Shown here piece by piece: positions 7,944 through 18,627 of a DNA stretch of 64,000 nt. The number at the start of each line of letters is the position of its first letter. The first letter of the stretch is position 1. A program made the position numbers and the translations under genes. The notes beneath the pieces were generated by a model. That model was not told the origin of the DNA and did no database searches. It was given only the letters and a program-made list of their open reading frames with translations. Source of the DNA: Streptomyces albidoflavus (lineage in GTDB: Bacteria > Actinomycetota > Actinomycetes > Streptomycetales > Streptomycetaceae); NCBI RefSeq assembly GCF_000719955.1, contig NZ_JOII01000006.1, forward strand, positions 186,001 through 250,000, read 5' to 3'.

Positions 7944-8609
7944 ATGACAGCGACCCGTACCGTGCTGACCGCCCGCGCCCTGCTGCTGGACATGGACGGC
8001 ACGCTCGTCGACTCCGACGCCGTGGTGGAACGCTGCTGGCGCCGCTGGGCCGCCCGGCAGGGCCTGGACGAGGAGCACGTACTCGCCGTCGCCCACGGCC
8101 GCCAGGGGTACGCCACCATGGCCGAACTCCTCCCGGACCGGCCGATGGAGCTCAACCACGCGGACAACCGCGTCCTGCTCGCCGAGGAGACCGCCGACAC
8201 CGACGGCGTCGTCCCGGTCCCCGGCGCCCCCGCCTTCCTCGCCTCCCTGACCGCTGTCCCGCACGCCGTCGTCACCTCGGCCGACGACGGCCTGATGCGC
8301 AGCCGGATGGGGGCCGCCGGGCTGACCCTGCCCGAGCTGCTCATCACCGCCGAGCAGGTCTCCGCGAGCAAGCCCGACCCGGAGGGGTTCCTGAAGGGCG
8401 CCGCCGCGCTGGGCGTCGACCCGGCCGACGCCGTCGTCTTCGAGGACTCCGGCGCCGGGATCGCCGCCGGTCTGGCCGCCGGGATGCGGGTGGTCGGAGT
8501 GGGGCCCCGCGCCGCCGCGTACGGCCCGACGGCGCACGTCGCCGACCTGCGCGCGGTGCGTGTGGAGACCGGCGACGACGGGGTGGTCCGGCTCCACCTG
8601 GGCGGCTGA
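7944..8609 (+). CDS. HAD family sugar-phosphatase-like hydrolase
   Basis: The 221-residue protein is a haloacid dehalogenase fold hydrolase of the beta-phosphoglucomutase/sugar phosphatase branch. Motif I is D-M-D-G-T-L-V-D-S-D with Asp16 as nucleophile and Asp18 as acid/base. Motif II is V-T-S-A near residue 112, motif III is S-K-P-D-P-E, and motif IV is F-E-D-S-G-A-G-I. A helical cap separates motifs I and II. It is cytoplasmic and probably hydrolyses a small sugar or polyol phosphate. GGAG lies seven bases before ATG 7944. Confidence 0.9.
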   Translation: MTATRTVLTARALLLDMDGTLVDSDAVVERCWRRWAARQGLDEEHVLAVAHGRQGYATMAELLPDRPMELNHADNRVLLAEETADTDGVVPVPGAPAFLASLTAVPHAVVTSADDGLMRSRMGAAGLTLPELLITAEQVSASKPDPEGFLKGAAALGVDPADAVVFEDSGAGIAAGLAAGMRVVGVGPRAAAYGPTAHVADLRAVRVETGDDGVVRLHLGG

Positions 8610-8660
8610 CCGCCCGTCACGCGGCGCAGGGCCCGTCCAGGTGCGGGCGGGCTCAGGCCG

Positions 8661-9746
8661 TCACGGCCGCGTGGTCTCGCTCTCCAGCTGCCTGCGGGTC
8701 GGCTCGTCGTAGACGCCGAGGTTGTCGCGGAGGCCGCGCGCCCACTGGTACATCCGCAGCGAGTCCTCCAGGCTCCGGTCGAATGTGCCGTCGGCCTGGC
8801 CGCGGTAGAGATGGAGCTGCTGAAGGCGCTGCTGGAGCTCGCGGACCTGCGGGCCCGAGTCGCCCCGGCGCAGCACCGGGTCCTCCTGGGGCGGCTGGTC
8901 GGGGGAGGGCTCGTCGGAGGGTTCGGCCGGGGGCCGGGACGCCGAGGGTTTCGGGGCGGGCGGGCCGTCGGGCCCCGCCGCCGGAGTGGGGGAGGTCGCG
9001 GGCTTGCCGTCGCCCGAGGAGGCTGTCGGGGGCGCCGAAGGAGCCGTGGGCGAGGGCGCGGTGGACTCCGGGGAACCGGAGGCGGAGGCCGAGGGGGTCG
9101 CCGGGCCGGGGGCGATCGTGTGGGGCGCGGTCGCCGAGGGCGTCGGAAGGGCGCGTTCCTCGGGCTTCTCGTCCGGGAGGGAGTCGGTCGCGACCGCGCC
9201 TGCCAGGGCCACCACCACGACGGCCCCCACCGACACCCCGAGGATCGCCGCCCGCCGCCTGCGCGCCGAACGGGCCGCCGTCCGCTTGGGCCGGTCGGCG
9301 GAAGGGGGCGGCGTGATGTCGGGGGCGTCCGGGTCGTCCTCGCCCTCGGCGGCCTGACCCCGCTGGTGAGGAGGGAAGAGGTCCAGGTCGGAGACCTTGG
9401 GCAGGGGTGCGGTCGTGTCGTGGGCCTGACCCGGCGCGCCGACGGGGCCGATGACCGGCGGGGGCGTGGCGCCCTGGGGGTCGGCCGTGGGGAAACGTTC
9501 GCTCCCGGACGGGTGGGAGGCGTGGCCGTGTCCCGCCGCCCCCTCGTCGGCATGACCGGGGGAGGACCCGTACGCCTGCCCCGGCGGGGCGGGCGGAGCG
9601 CCTGCCACCTGCGGGCCGAGATACGGACGGACCCGTTCCCGGTGGCCGCCCTCGGCGCCGTTCCCGCTCCCGGGGGCGCACTCGCAGGCGGGACTCAGCC
9701 CCGTCCCCGGTCTCCCGCCGCCGCACTCCGTGCACCGTTCGCTCAT
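8661..9746 (-). CDS. Membrane-anchored peptidoglycan-binding protein
   Basis: The 361-residue protein has a cytoplasmic N-terminus with a short Cys cluster (C5, C8, C21, C23), a long Pro/Gly-rich linker, a basic patch and one membrane helix at about 166-187. An extracellular Pro/Ser/Thr-rich spacer follows, and a C-terminal PG_binding_1 domain (about 293-358) contains L-R-R-G-D-S-G-P-Q-V-R-E-L-Q-Q-R-L. The layout suggests a sensor or tether linking the cytoplasm to the cell wall; no enzymatic domain is present. GAGGAGG precedes ATG 9746. Confidence 0.85.
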   Translation of the reverse strand: MSERCTECGGGRPGTGLSPACECAPGSGNGAEGGHRERVRPYLGPQVAGAPPAPPGQAYGSSPGHADEGAAGHGHASHPSGSERFPTADPQGATPPPVIGPVGAPGQAHDTTAPLPKVSDLDLFPPHQRGQAAEGEDDPDAPDITPPPSADRPKRTAARSARRRRAAILGVSVGAVVVVALAGAVATDSLPDEKPEERALPTPSATAPHTIAPGPATPSASASGSPESTAPSPTAPSAPPTASSGDGKPATSPTPAAGPDGPPAPKPSASRPPAEPSDEPSPDQPPQEDPVLRRGDSGPQVRELQQRLQQLHLYRGQADGTFDRSLEDSLRMYQWARGLRDNLGVYDEPTRRQLESETTRP

Positions 9747-9936
9747 CGCTGCCCCCTCCTCGGCCGCCCCGACTGACGCGATTATGCCGACGCGGGCGCC
9801 GTTCGCGCGCAGTGCCCCGCGCAACGGAACGTCCCGACAGGCCGTAACGGGACGCAACGCCCAGGATGGAGGCAGGCGACGGCCGGTCGCCGGAGCGGCG
9901 GACGGGCGCGGAGCCCGGGCGGGTCGCCGTACGTGA

Positions 9937-12003
<2,067 letters not shown>

Positions 12004-12020
12004 CGGGCAGCGAGCACCGG

Positions 12021-12569
12021 TCAGCTCTCGGTGGAGGCCGGCTGCTTGGCGTACCAGCGTTCGGCGTACGGACCCTCGTTGTACGCCTCGATGCGGGTGA
12101 AGCCGTGCCGCTCGTAGAGCCGGTGGGACTCGACCAGGTCGTGACGGGTGTCCAGGACCAGCCTGGTCGCGCCCAGCTCCCCGGCCGCCGCGTCCACCGC
12201 CGCCATCAGCGCGGAGCCGCCCCGCTCGCCCCGGGCCGACGGGTGGACGAAGACGCGCCGGAGCTCGGCGATCCCGGGCTCCAGCAGCGCCAGACCGGCC
12301 GAGCCGGCCGCCCTGCCCGCCAGCCGCGCCACCAGCAGCAGGCCGCGCGGCGCCACCAGTTGCTCCGGCCCGTCGTCGGCGGCGATGCCGCGCTCCAGCT
12401 CGCCGGGCGGCGTGTCACTCCCGTGGTGGAGCCGGAACCACCGGTCGCTGACCTCGGTGTAGTACGCGGCCCAGAGCGTCCGGGCGTCGGGCGAGCCGGC
12501 CGGTTCGGGGGCGACGGTCCACGGGCCCGAGGTCACCGGGGCCATGGTCCAGGGGGTGAGTGCGGTCAT
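12021..12569 (-). CDS. GNAT family N-acetyltransferase
   Basis: This 182-residue cytoplasmic protein has the GNAT acetyl-CoA loop region (R-R-V-F-V-H-P-S-A-R-G-E-R-G-G-S-A-L) followed by L-V-L-D-T and the closing Y-E-R-H-G-F motif of motif B. The substrate is not predictable. Several starts are possible. ATG 12569 is preferred for length, but no strong ribosome site is visible, so the message may be leaderless or begin at the ATG at 12545. It converges on the efflux gene with only 17 bases between the stops. Confidence 0.85.
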   Translation of the reverse strand: MTALTPWTMAPVTSGPWTVAPEPAGSPDARTLWAAYYTEVSDRWFRLHHGSDTPPGELERGIAADDGPEQLVAPRGLLLVARLAGRAAGSAGLALLEPGIAELRRVFVHPSARGERGGSALMAAVDAAAGELGATRLVLDTRHDLVESHRLYERHGFTRIEAYNEGPYAERWYAKQPASTES

Positions 12570-12695
12570 GGGGGCATTGTGGTGCGCGGGCCAGGACACC
12601 GCCCCGTCATTTCCGCCCGGGGGGACGGCTGCCCGGCGCCGCGGGCGGTGGGCCGGGTGCCGCGGTCCCGCCGCCCGCCGGAGCCGGGCCGTGGG

Positions 12696-13052
12696 TCAGG
12701 ACTGCTTCGGGGCCGCCTGCTGGACCACGTCGAAGGACCACAGGGTGGAGCCGGAGGCCGCCGGACGCGGGCGCTCGCCCTGCGGGGCCTCGCCCTGCGC
12801 GGAGTCGCCACCGGGGCGGCCCTGCTGGTGGGCCGCCTTCATCGGGCCCTCCATCCACGCCTGGAAGGCGGCCTCGTCACGCCAGCGGGTGTAGACGAGG
12901 TACTGGTCGGTCCCCTCGACCGGACGCAGCAGCTCGAACCACTCGAAACCGTCGGAGTTCTCCACCGCGCCCGCGCGGGAGGCGAAGCGCTTCTCCAGGA
13001 CCTCGCGCTGCTCGGCCGGGACTTCGAGCACATTGATCTTCACGATACTCAT
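12696..13052 (-). CDS. Antibiotic biosynthesis monooxygenase (ABM) domain protein
   Basis: The 118-residue protein begins M-S-I-V-K-I-N-V-L-E-V and carries the ABM dimeric ferredoxin-like pattern with E-W-F-E-L-L-R-P-V and Y-L-V-Y-T-R-W-R-D-E-A-A-F-Q-A-W. Close relatives include heme-degrading monooxygenases (HmoA/IsdG-like) and cofactor-free oxygenases. The Trp of R-W is retained, but heme-ligand assignment is uncertain. A Gln/Gly/Pro-rich tail of about 35 residues follows. The second of two close ATG codons was chosen because AGGATGG precedes it. Confidence 0.82.
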   Translation of the reverse strand: MSIVKINVLEVPAEQREVLEKRFASRAGAVENSDGFEWFELLRPVEGTDQYLVYTRWRDEAAFQAWMEGPMKAAHQQGRPGGDSAQGEAPQGERPRPAASGSTLWSFDVVQQAAPKQS

Positions 13053-13275
13053 GACGCCCATCCTGCCGCACCGCTCCGACAAGCCGGACACCGCGCCCTT
13101 ACGGCATTGCGGCGCGGAGGCATTTCCGCAGCCTGGCCCGTACTGTCCGGAAGGGGGGCGCCGGGCGGGCCGGACGGCCTCGCGCGCAGCGGCGACGGTG
13201 ACTGTCAGTGAGGGGTCCCATACTGGTCCACAGATCGCGGGCGGCACCGGCCGGCGGAAGCGAAGGGGGAGCGGC

Positions 13276-14472
13276 ATGAGGTGGACGGCGCGAGGGACGC
13301 GGGCGACGGGCGGGACGGCCGGGGCGGGGGAGCGGCCGCCGGGGTGCCCCGAGAGCGAGACGACGCGGTGGGCGCGCGGGGTGCGGGAGCTGGCCGAGCG
13401 CTGGCTGCCACGGGCGGGCCACGGCGACTTCGTCCTCTCCCCGGTCGGCCTCTGGACGGCGCTGGCCGCACTCTCCGTCGGCGCGCGGGGCGCCACGGCC
13501 GCCGAACTCGGGCGCCTGCTCGGGGTCGACCGTGCCACGGCGGCCCGCGCGGTGGCCGGGATCGCCGCCACGCTGGACGCCACCGGCGCGCTGCGCCACG
13601 CCACCGGGATCTGGAGCCGGGTCCCCCTGGAACCGGAGTACGTGGCCGCGCTGCCCGGCGTCACGTGCGGCCCCATGGACCCGGTGGCCGTCGACGCCTG
13701 GGTGCGTGAGGCCACCGACGGAATGGTGCCGGGACTGCCCCTGGACATCACCGATGCGACCCCGCTCGTCCTGGCGGACGCGCTGGTGCTCAAGGCCCGC
13801 TGGGCCGACCCCTTCTCCGGCTCCGCCACCCGCTCCCGCCCGTTCACCGCCGCCGACGGCACGACCCGCGCCGTCCCCACCATGCACCGCACCTTCCCGG
13901 CCACCCAGTCCTGGACCACCCCCGACGGAGTCCGCGTCCTCGACCTGGCCTGCGTCACCCCGGACCCCGGGCAGCGGCCCGCCCGGGTCCGTCTCGCCCT
14001 CGGACCGTGCCGCGCCCGGCCCGCCGACGTCCTGGCCGCCACCTGGGCTCCCGCCGCCGGGCGGACCCCGGTCGACGCCGACCTGGTGGCCGTCGCCCTG
14101 CCGCGCCTCACCCTCCGGACGACGCGCGACGCCACCGGGGACGTGGCCGCGCTCGGCGCCCCCAGGGCCCTGACCGACGCGGCGGAGTTCGGCGGACTCT
14201 CCCCCGTCCCGCTCGCCCTCTCCCAGGTGGTCCAGGAAGCCGTGGTGCGGGTGGCCGAACGAGGCGTGGAGGCCGCCGCGGTGACCGCCGTCGCCATGCG
14301 GTTCGGCGCGCCCCCGCCCGACCGCCTCGCACCTCTCGTCTTCGACCGCCCGTTCGGCCTCAGCGTGCTCGACGGCTCCGGCACGCTCCCCCTCTTCACC
14401 GCCTGGCAGTCCGGCATACCCGAGGACCCGGGTTCCGGGACGGAGGACGACGGCGACCAGGATCCCTGGTGA
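13276..14472 (+). CDS. Serpin family protein
   Basis: The 398-residue protein is a full-length serpin. F-V-L-S-P-V-G-L-W near residue 52 and the closing F-D-R-P-F-G-L-S-V...F-T-A-W-Q-S-G-I-P-E match the family ends. The hinge of the reactive loop at 328-335 (E-R-G-V-E-A-A-A) keeps the small residues needed for loop insertion, so an inhibitory serpin is likely. The loop between hinge Glu328 and Phe356 is about four residues longer than in alpha-1-antitrypsin; Arg342 or nearby is a possible P1. There is no signal peptide, so it should act inside the cell. A Glu/Asp-rich tail ends the protein. Confidence 0.9.
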   Translation: MRWTARGTRATGGTAGAGERPPGCPESETTRWARGVRELAERWLPRAGHGDFVLSPVGLWTALAALSVGARGATAAELGRLLGVDRATAARAVAGIAATLDATGALRHATGIWSRVPLEPEYVAALPGVTCGPMDPVAVDAWVREATDGMVPGLPLDITDATPLVLADALVLKARWADPFSGSATRSRPFTAADGTTRAVPTMHRTFPATQSWTTPDGVRVLDLACVTPDPGQRPARVRLALGPCRARPADVLAATWAPAAGRTPVDADLVAVALPRLTLRTTRDATGDVAALGAPRALTDAAEFGGLSPVPLALSQVVQEAVVRVAERGVEAAAVTAVAMRFGAPPPDRLAPLVFDRPFGLSVLDGSGTLPLFTAWQSGIPEDPGSGTEDDGDQDPW

Positions 14473-14614
14473 GGCGCATTACCGGGCGAACGGGCGGAGC
14501 GGCACAACCCGCCCGCCGGTTGCGCGGTCCTGTCTGGCGGGACCGAGGGGTACCAGGAGGCGCCGGGGACGGACGGGTCCACGGAGCGGTGAGCGGCGGA
14601 AGAGGCGACGGAGC

Positions 14615-16729
14615 GTGGTGGAAGTGAAGAGAGAGGGCGGCGGCCTCGCGACGGCCGGGGCGGCCCCCGTGGCCGGGGGCGGCGGAGCGGGCACCGCCCG
14701 GCTCCTGCTGTGGCTGGTCGTGGCGGTCCTCGGCGTACGGCAACTGGTGACGCTGCTGCGCCTGCCGCCCGGTGAACGCTTCCTCGACCTGGGGGCCTGG
14801 GCGGCCTTCGGCGGCGTCCAACAGCCCGGCGAGCTGTACGCGGAGGGCGGCTACACCGGTACGCCCTTCGCCGCCCTGGTGCTCAGCCCGCTGAAGCGCG
14901 CCGGTGAGCAGGGGCTCGGTGTGGGCTGGGCGTGCGCGACGCTGCTGCTGGTCGTCGCGGTCGGCGTGGTCGCCGCCCGGGCGCTGCCCCGGCCCGTGCA
15001 GGGGCGGACGGTGCTGCTCGCGGTGCCGGTGGCGGTGGCACTGCTCCTCCTCTCGCTGCCGGTCCGCAACACCTTCTTCCTCGGCCAGACCAGCGTCCTG
15101 CCCGTCCTGCTGGTGCTCCTCGGCTGCTGCGTGGCACGGGACCCCCGGGCCCGGGGCGCGCTGACCGGCCTGGCCGCCGCCTTCCAGCCGGCCCTGCTCC
15201 TCTTCGCCGTGCTCCTCTGGTGCACCGGCCGCCGCCGCGAGGCGGGGTGGACCCTCGGCACCTTCGCCCTGGCCGCCGCCGTGGCGTGGGCCGCCCTGCC
15301 CGAGGACTCCGCCGTCTACTGGCTCCGGCACCCGGCCGGGTTCGGCCTCGGTGACCCGGCGGACGTGGCCAACCAGTCGCTGCACGGACTGGTCCTGCGG
15401 CTCGGGCTGAGCGGCCCGGTCGCCCTTCTGCTCCTGCTCGCCCTGGCCGGGGCGGTCTGTTACGCCGGACTGCGGCGGGCGGTGCGGTACGCCGAGGACG
15501 GGCAGGTGCTGCTCGCGGTCGCCGTCACCGGCTGCGTGGCCGTGGCCGTCGCCCCGGTCTCCTGGCAGCACCAACTGCTCTGGGTGCTGCTGACCGTGGC
15601 CGGGCGGGCGGGCCGCAGAGCCTCCGACCGGTACGTCTGGCCGGTCGCCGTGGTCCTGGTGATGACCCTGCCCGCCAAGATGCTCCTGCCCAACCTGGAA
15701 CTGCTCTTCCCGGTGCGGGACAACATCCTGCTGCTCACCGCCGTCGCGGCCGCCTGCTGCGTGCCCTTCCTGAGCCGCGCCGACGAGGAGTTCGCGCGCC
15801 CCCGCCCGGCCGTCCACGCCCCGCCCGGCCCCTCGAAGCTGGGCTGGGTGCCGCTGCTGCCCTTCTGGAGACGGGTGCTGACCCGGCCCAACCTCCTTCT
15901 GGAGCTGCTGCTCATCCGGGTCGGCTACTCCGCGTACTCCCAGGTGCGGATGGCCGCGGCCGGCAGCCGGAGTACCGCCGAGGCGCACGGTGAGCAGATC
16001 CACGCCATCGAGCAGTTCCTCTTCCTCGACATCGAGCACTGGGTCAACCACGCCGTGGTGCGCGCCGGGTGGCTGGAGGATTTCCTCAACTTCTACTACA
16101 CCTCCTTCCACTTCCTGATCCCGCTGACCGTGCTCGGCGTGCTGTACGTCCGCAGACCCGACGCCTACCGGTGGGCGCGGACGGCGCTGGGCTTCGCCAC
16201 CGTGCTGGCCCTGCTCGGCTTCTGGCTCTACCCGCTGGCGCCGCCCCGGCTCATGCCGGAGCTGGGGTTCGTCGACACGGTCCACGGCGTCCAGGACTTC
16301 AGCCGGCCCGACTACGGCTCGCTGACCGCCTTCACCAACCAGTACGCGGCGATGCCCTCGCTGCACTTCGGCTGGTCGCTGTGGTGCGGGGTGGTCGTGG
16401 TGGCGCTGGCGCCGAGACTCTGGATGAAGCTGCTGGGGCTGCTGCACCCCTTCTTCACCGTCTGCGCGATCGTCGGCACGGCCAACCACTGGGTGCTCGA
16501 CGCCGTCGGCGGGGCTGCGGTCGTGGCCGCTGGCTTCGGCTTGGTCCACGTCCTGGCGGGAGCCCGGCCGTGTACGGAGACGAGCCCGCCGGCGGATTCC
16601 GCGCCCGAGGCGGCAGCCGGGACGGTGACCGGGCCGGACCCGAGAGCTGAGGTCGTGGCCGAGGAAGGGGCCGGGGGCGCCGAACCCGAGGCGGCCGGAG
16701 AGGGGGACCGGGTGCCCAGCCCGGGGTGA
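14615..16729 (+). CDS. Bifunctional glycosyltransferase 87 / PAP2 phosphatase fusion
   Basis: The 704-residue membrane protein has about 10-12 helices in an N-terminal GT87 (polyprenol-phosphate mannose-type C-glycosyltransferase) part, residues 1-390. A PAP2/inositolphosphotransferase-like part follows, with P-S-L-H-F-G-W-S near 580 and N-H-W-V-L-D near 625, the active-site histidines. Such fusions probably build envelope glycolipids or arabinomannan-like chains, joining sugar transfer with handling of a lipid-phosphate substrate; the exact product is unknown. The C-terminal 70 residues are acidic and disordered. A GTG start with AAGAGG upstream was used. Confidence 0.87.
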   Translation: MVEVKREGGGLATAGAAPVAGGGGAGTARLLLWLVVAVLGVRQLVTLLRLPPGERFLDLGAWAAFGGVQQPGELYAEGGYTGTPFAALVLSPLKRAGEQGLGVGWACATLLLVVAVGVVAARALPRPVQGRTVLLAVPVAVALLLLSLPVRNTFFLGQTSVLPVLLVLLGCCVARDPRARGALTGLAAAFQPALLLFAVLLWCTGRRREAGWTLGTFALAAAVAWAALPEDSAVYWLRHPAGFGLGDPADVANQSLHGLVLRLGLSGPVALLLLLALAGAVCYAGLRRAVRYAEDGQVLLAVAVTGCVAVAVAPVSWQHQLLWVLLTVAGRAGRRASDRYVWPVAVVLVMTLPAKMLLPNLELLFPVRDNILLLTAVAAACCVPFLSRADEEFARPRPAVHAPPGPSKLGWVPLLPFWRRVLTRPNLLLELLLIRVGYSAYSQVRMAAAGSRSTAEAHGEQIHAIEQFLFLDIEHWVNHAVVRAGWLEDFLNFYYTSFHFLIPLTVLGVLYVRRPDAYRWARTALGFATVLALLGFWLYPLAPPRLMPELGFVDTVHGVQDFSRPDYGSLTAFTNQYAAMPSLHFGWSLWCGVVVVALAPRLWMKLLGLLHPFFTVCAIVGTANHWVLDAVGGAAVVAAGFGLVHVLAGARPCTETSPPADSAPEAAAGTVTGPDPRAEVVAEEGAGGAEPEAAGEGDRVPSPG

Positions 16730-16769
16730 GGGGCGGCACGCGGATGAGGACGGGTTGTCCTCGGACATG

Positions 16770-16810
16770 CCGAAGGGCGGTATCCCTCGGTGAGGGATAC
16801 CGCCCTTCGG
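16770..16810. terminator. Strong bidirectional terminator
   Basis: A perfect 19-bp stem (16770-16788 with 16792-16810) has a three-base loop. It lies between the convergent GT87/PAP2 and transglycosylase genes. Confidence 0.9.
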
Positions 16811-16898
16811 GACCGGCGTGGGGGACCCGGTGTGGGGGACCGGGGCGCCACCGGGGTGGCGCGGGAGCCGGAGGGGGGATGGCTCAGTGCTGGCCGGC

Positions 16899-17291
16899 TC
16901 AGTACCAGCCGTTGGCCTGCCAGAAGTCCCAGGCGGCGGCCGGGCTGCCGTAGCGGTCGTTCATGTAGTTCACGCCCCACTCGATCTGGGTGGCGGGGTT
17001 GGACTTCCAGTCCGAGCCGGCGGAGGCCATCTTGTTGGCAGGCAGGGCCTGGACCAGGCCGTAGGCGCCGGACGACTCGTTGGTGGCGTGCGGGTCCCAG
17101 CCGCTCTCACGCTCGACGATGTTGCTGAACGCCTGGTACTGCGCATCGTCCCCGATCATCTGCTGGGCGATGGCCTGCGGCGATCCTTCGGCGGCCTGGG
17201 CCGGAGCTGCGGTGAAGGCGAGGCCGGCCGCGGAGGCGGCGAGGGCGGTGCCCACAGCGATCTTCTTCGGGGTGGCCAGGCGACGCATCAT
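16899..17291 (-). CDS. Small secreted transglycosylase (SLT-like)
   Basis: The 130-residue product starts M-M-R-R-L-A, has a classical signal peptide cleaved near A-Q-A/A-E (residue 34), and carries a short lysozyme-like domain. V-E-R-E-S-G-W-D-P-H-A-T-N provides the catalytic Glu of SLT/Rpf folds, and G-A-Y-G-L-V-Q-A-L-P follows. The C-terminus W-D-F-W-Q-A-N-G-W-Y is typical of small actinobacterial transglycosylases that trim peptidoglycan. ATG 17291 was taken over an upstream TTG. It is a single gene with an AT-rich leader. Confidence 0.9.
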   Translation of the reverse strand: MMRRLATPKKIAVGTALAASAAGLAFTAAPAQAAEGSPQAIAQQMIGDDAQYQAFSNIVERESGWDPHATNESSGAYGLVQALPANKMASAGSDWKSNPATQIEWGVNYMNDRYGSPAAAWDFWQANGWY

Positions 17292-17625
17292 GACGAAGGA
17301 CAAAGGAGAACCTTCCAACGGGGATCAGGACTGTCGCCGGCTGTCCGGGGGCGGTTCGCGGGAGTGCGTTCCGGCCGGTGCGTTCGGCGACATCACCAGT
17401 GATAGCCGGGGCGCCGTTCGCCTGGCAATGCCCCTATTTACTACGGATTCTCGGAGGAAGGGGAAAAGTTCCTTTCACGAAGTTTGGGAATTTGTGCAGG
17501 TGGGGAGCGCATGGCCCGGGGTGGAGGCGGCCGGTCCGGCTACTAAGGGGCGTAGGGGAGGGGTGAGGGGCTGTGGGGCGGCTCACCCGCGCACCCCCGC
17601 GTTCTCACGCAGGGTTGAGCGACGA
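17292..17625 (-). other. Upstream region of the transglycosylase gene
   Basis: This 334-base region precedes the transglycosylase and follows the ECF operon. Around 17430-17490 lies one of the most AT-rich pockets of the window, including TAGTAAAT on the minus strand, a likely promoter core. I looked for the c-di-AMP (ydaO) riboswitch that controls many such wall hydrolases in this genus and could not draw its conserved parts. No gene is seen. Confidence 0.5.
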
Positions 17626-18627
17626 CTACGAGGATGCGGGGGTTTCGTCCGGGTTCCTCCGGGAAGCGGTGGGCGTCTCGCCGCTCTCCGCGGACGCGTC
17701 GTCACCCTGGGGCGCGGTCGCCGGTCCGGCGTCGGCGAACCGTACCGGGGTGTCGAAGGCGGCTCTGCGGGTGGCGCGGCGCAGGGCGCGCAGGACCGAG
17801 GGGCCCAGCGTCAGCGCCAGCACCACCGTGAGTGCGGCGCGTGGCAGGTCCCAGCCCAGCGAGGTGGCCAGGCAGTAGACGAGGAAGCGGCCCAGATTGT
17901 CGGCGACCGGGTCGCCCGGCACGAAGGAGACGCCGGTCGACAGGCCGCCCAGGTAGGTCCAGCCCTGGAGGTTCATGACCGTGCCGTACAGGACGGAGGC
18001 GACGGCGCCGTAGGCGGCGATCAGCAGCAGTTCGCCGCGGCCCCGCAAGGTGTCGCGGCCCGGCAGCAGCCCGGCGCCCATGCAGACCCAGCCCATGGAG
18101 AGCATCTGGAACGGCATCCAGGGACCGACCCCGCCGGTCAGCAGCGCCGAGGCGAACATCGACAGAGCGCCCAGCACGAACCCGAACCCGGGCCCGAGCA
18201 CCCGCCCCGAGAGCACCATCAGGAAGAACATCGGTTCGATGCCCGCGGTCCCCGCGCCCAGCGGCCGCAGCGCCGCGCCCGCAGCGGCGAGCACGCCGAT
18301 CATGGCGATGGCCTTGGAGTCGACCCCGTTGTCCGAGAGGGTCGCGACCACCACCGCCAGCAGCAGCGGCAGCAGGGCGGCGAAGAGCCACGGGGCGTCC
18401 TGGGCGTGGGCCAGCCCCGAGTCCGGCGCCGCCAGCAACGGCCACCCGAAGGCCGCCACGCCGACCGCGCTGACCAGCACCAGCGTCAGCGCCGACCGGA
18501 ACCCGATCCGCACCGCCCGTGCCTGTCGCTGCACACCGTCGGCCCGTTCGCGATCCCCGGACTGGCTCCGGACCGGCCGGCCGGTCTCCCGCGAGGAGCC
18601 CTTCAGCGTTGCGAGGCGCCGGCTCAC
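17626..18627 (-). CDS. ECF transporter substrate-binding (S) component, probably for cobalamin
   Basis: The 333-residue protein has a basic N-terminal tail of some 45 residues, about six membrane helices and a polar C-terminal tail. The helix with M-F-F-L-M-V-L-S-G-R-V-L-G-P-G-F-G-F-V-L-G-A and the P-F-Q-M-L-S-M-G-W segment are typical of ECF S components. S components bind the vitamin and dock on EcfT/EcfA. As the last gene of an operon led by a cobalamin riboswitch, it most likely binds B12 or a corrinoid precursor (CbrT-like). Its GTG overlaps the ATPase stop codon (GTGA) with GAGGAG upstream. Confidence 0.85.
   Translation of the reverse strand: MSRRLATLKGSSRETGRPVRSQSGDRERADGVQRQARAVRIGFRSALTLVLVSAVGVAAFGWPLLAAPDSGLAHAQDAPWLFAALLPLLLAVVVATLSDNGVDSKAIAMIGVLAAAGAALRPLGAGTAGIEPMFFLMVLSGRVLGPGFGFVLGALSMFASALLTGGVGPWMPFQMLSMGWVCMGAGLLPGRDTLRGRGELLLIAAYGAVASVLYGTVMNLQGWTYLGGLSTGVSFVPGDPVADNLGRFLVYCLATSLGWDLPRAALTVVLALTLGPSVLRALRRATRRAAFDTPVRFADAGPATAPQGDDASAESGETPTASRRNPDETPASS

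Noticed and set aside
17292..17560. Possible c-di-AMP (ydaO) riboswitch before the transglycosylase
   Set aside because: This class often precedes such genes in the genus, but the conserved blocks could not be drawn here; only an AT-rich promoter-like pocket is visible.
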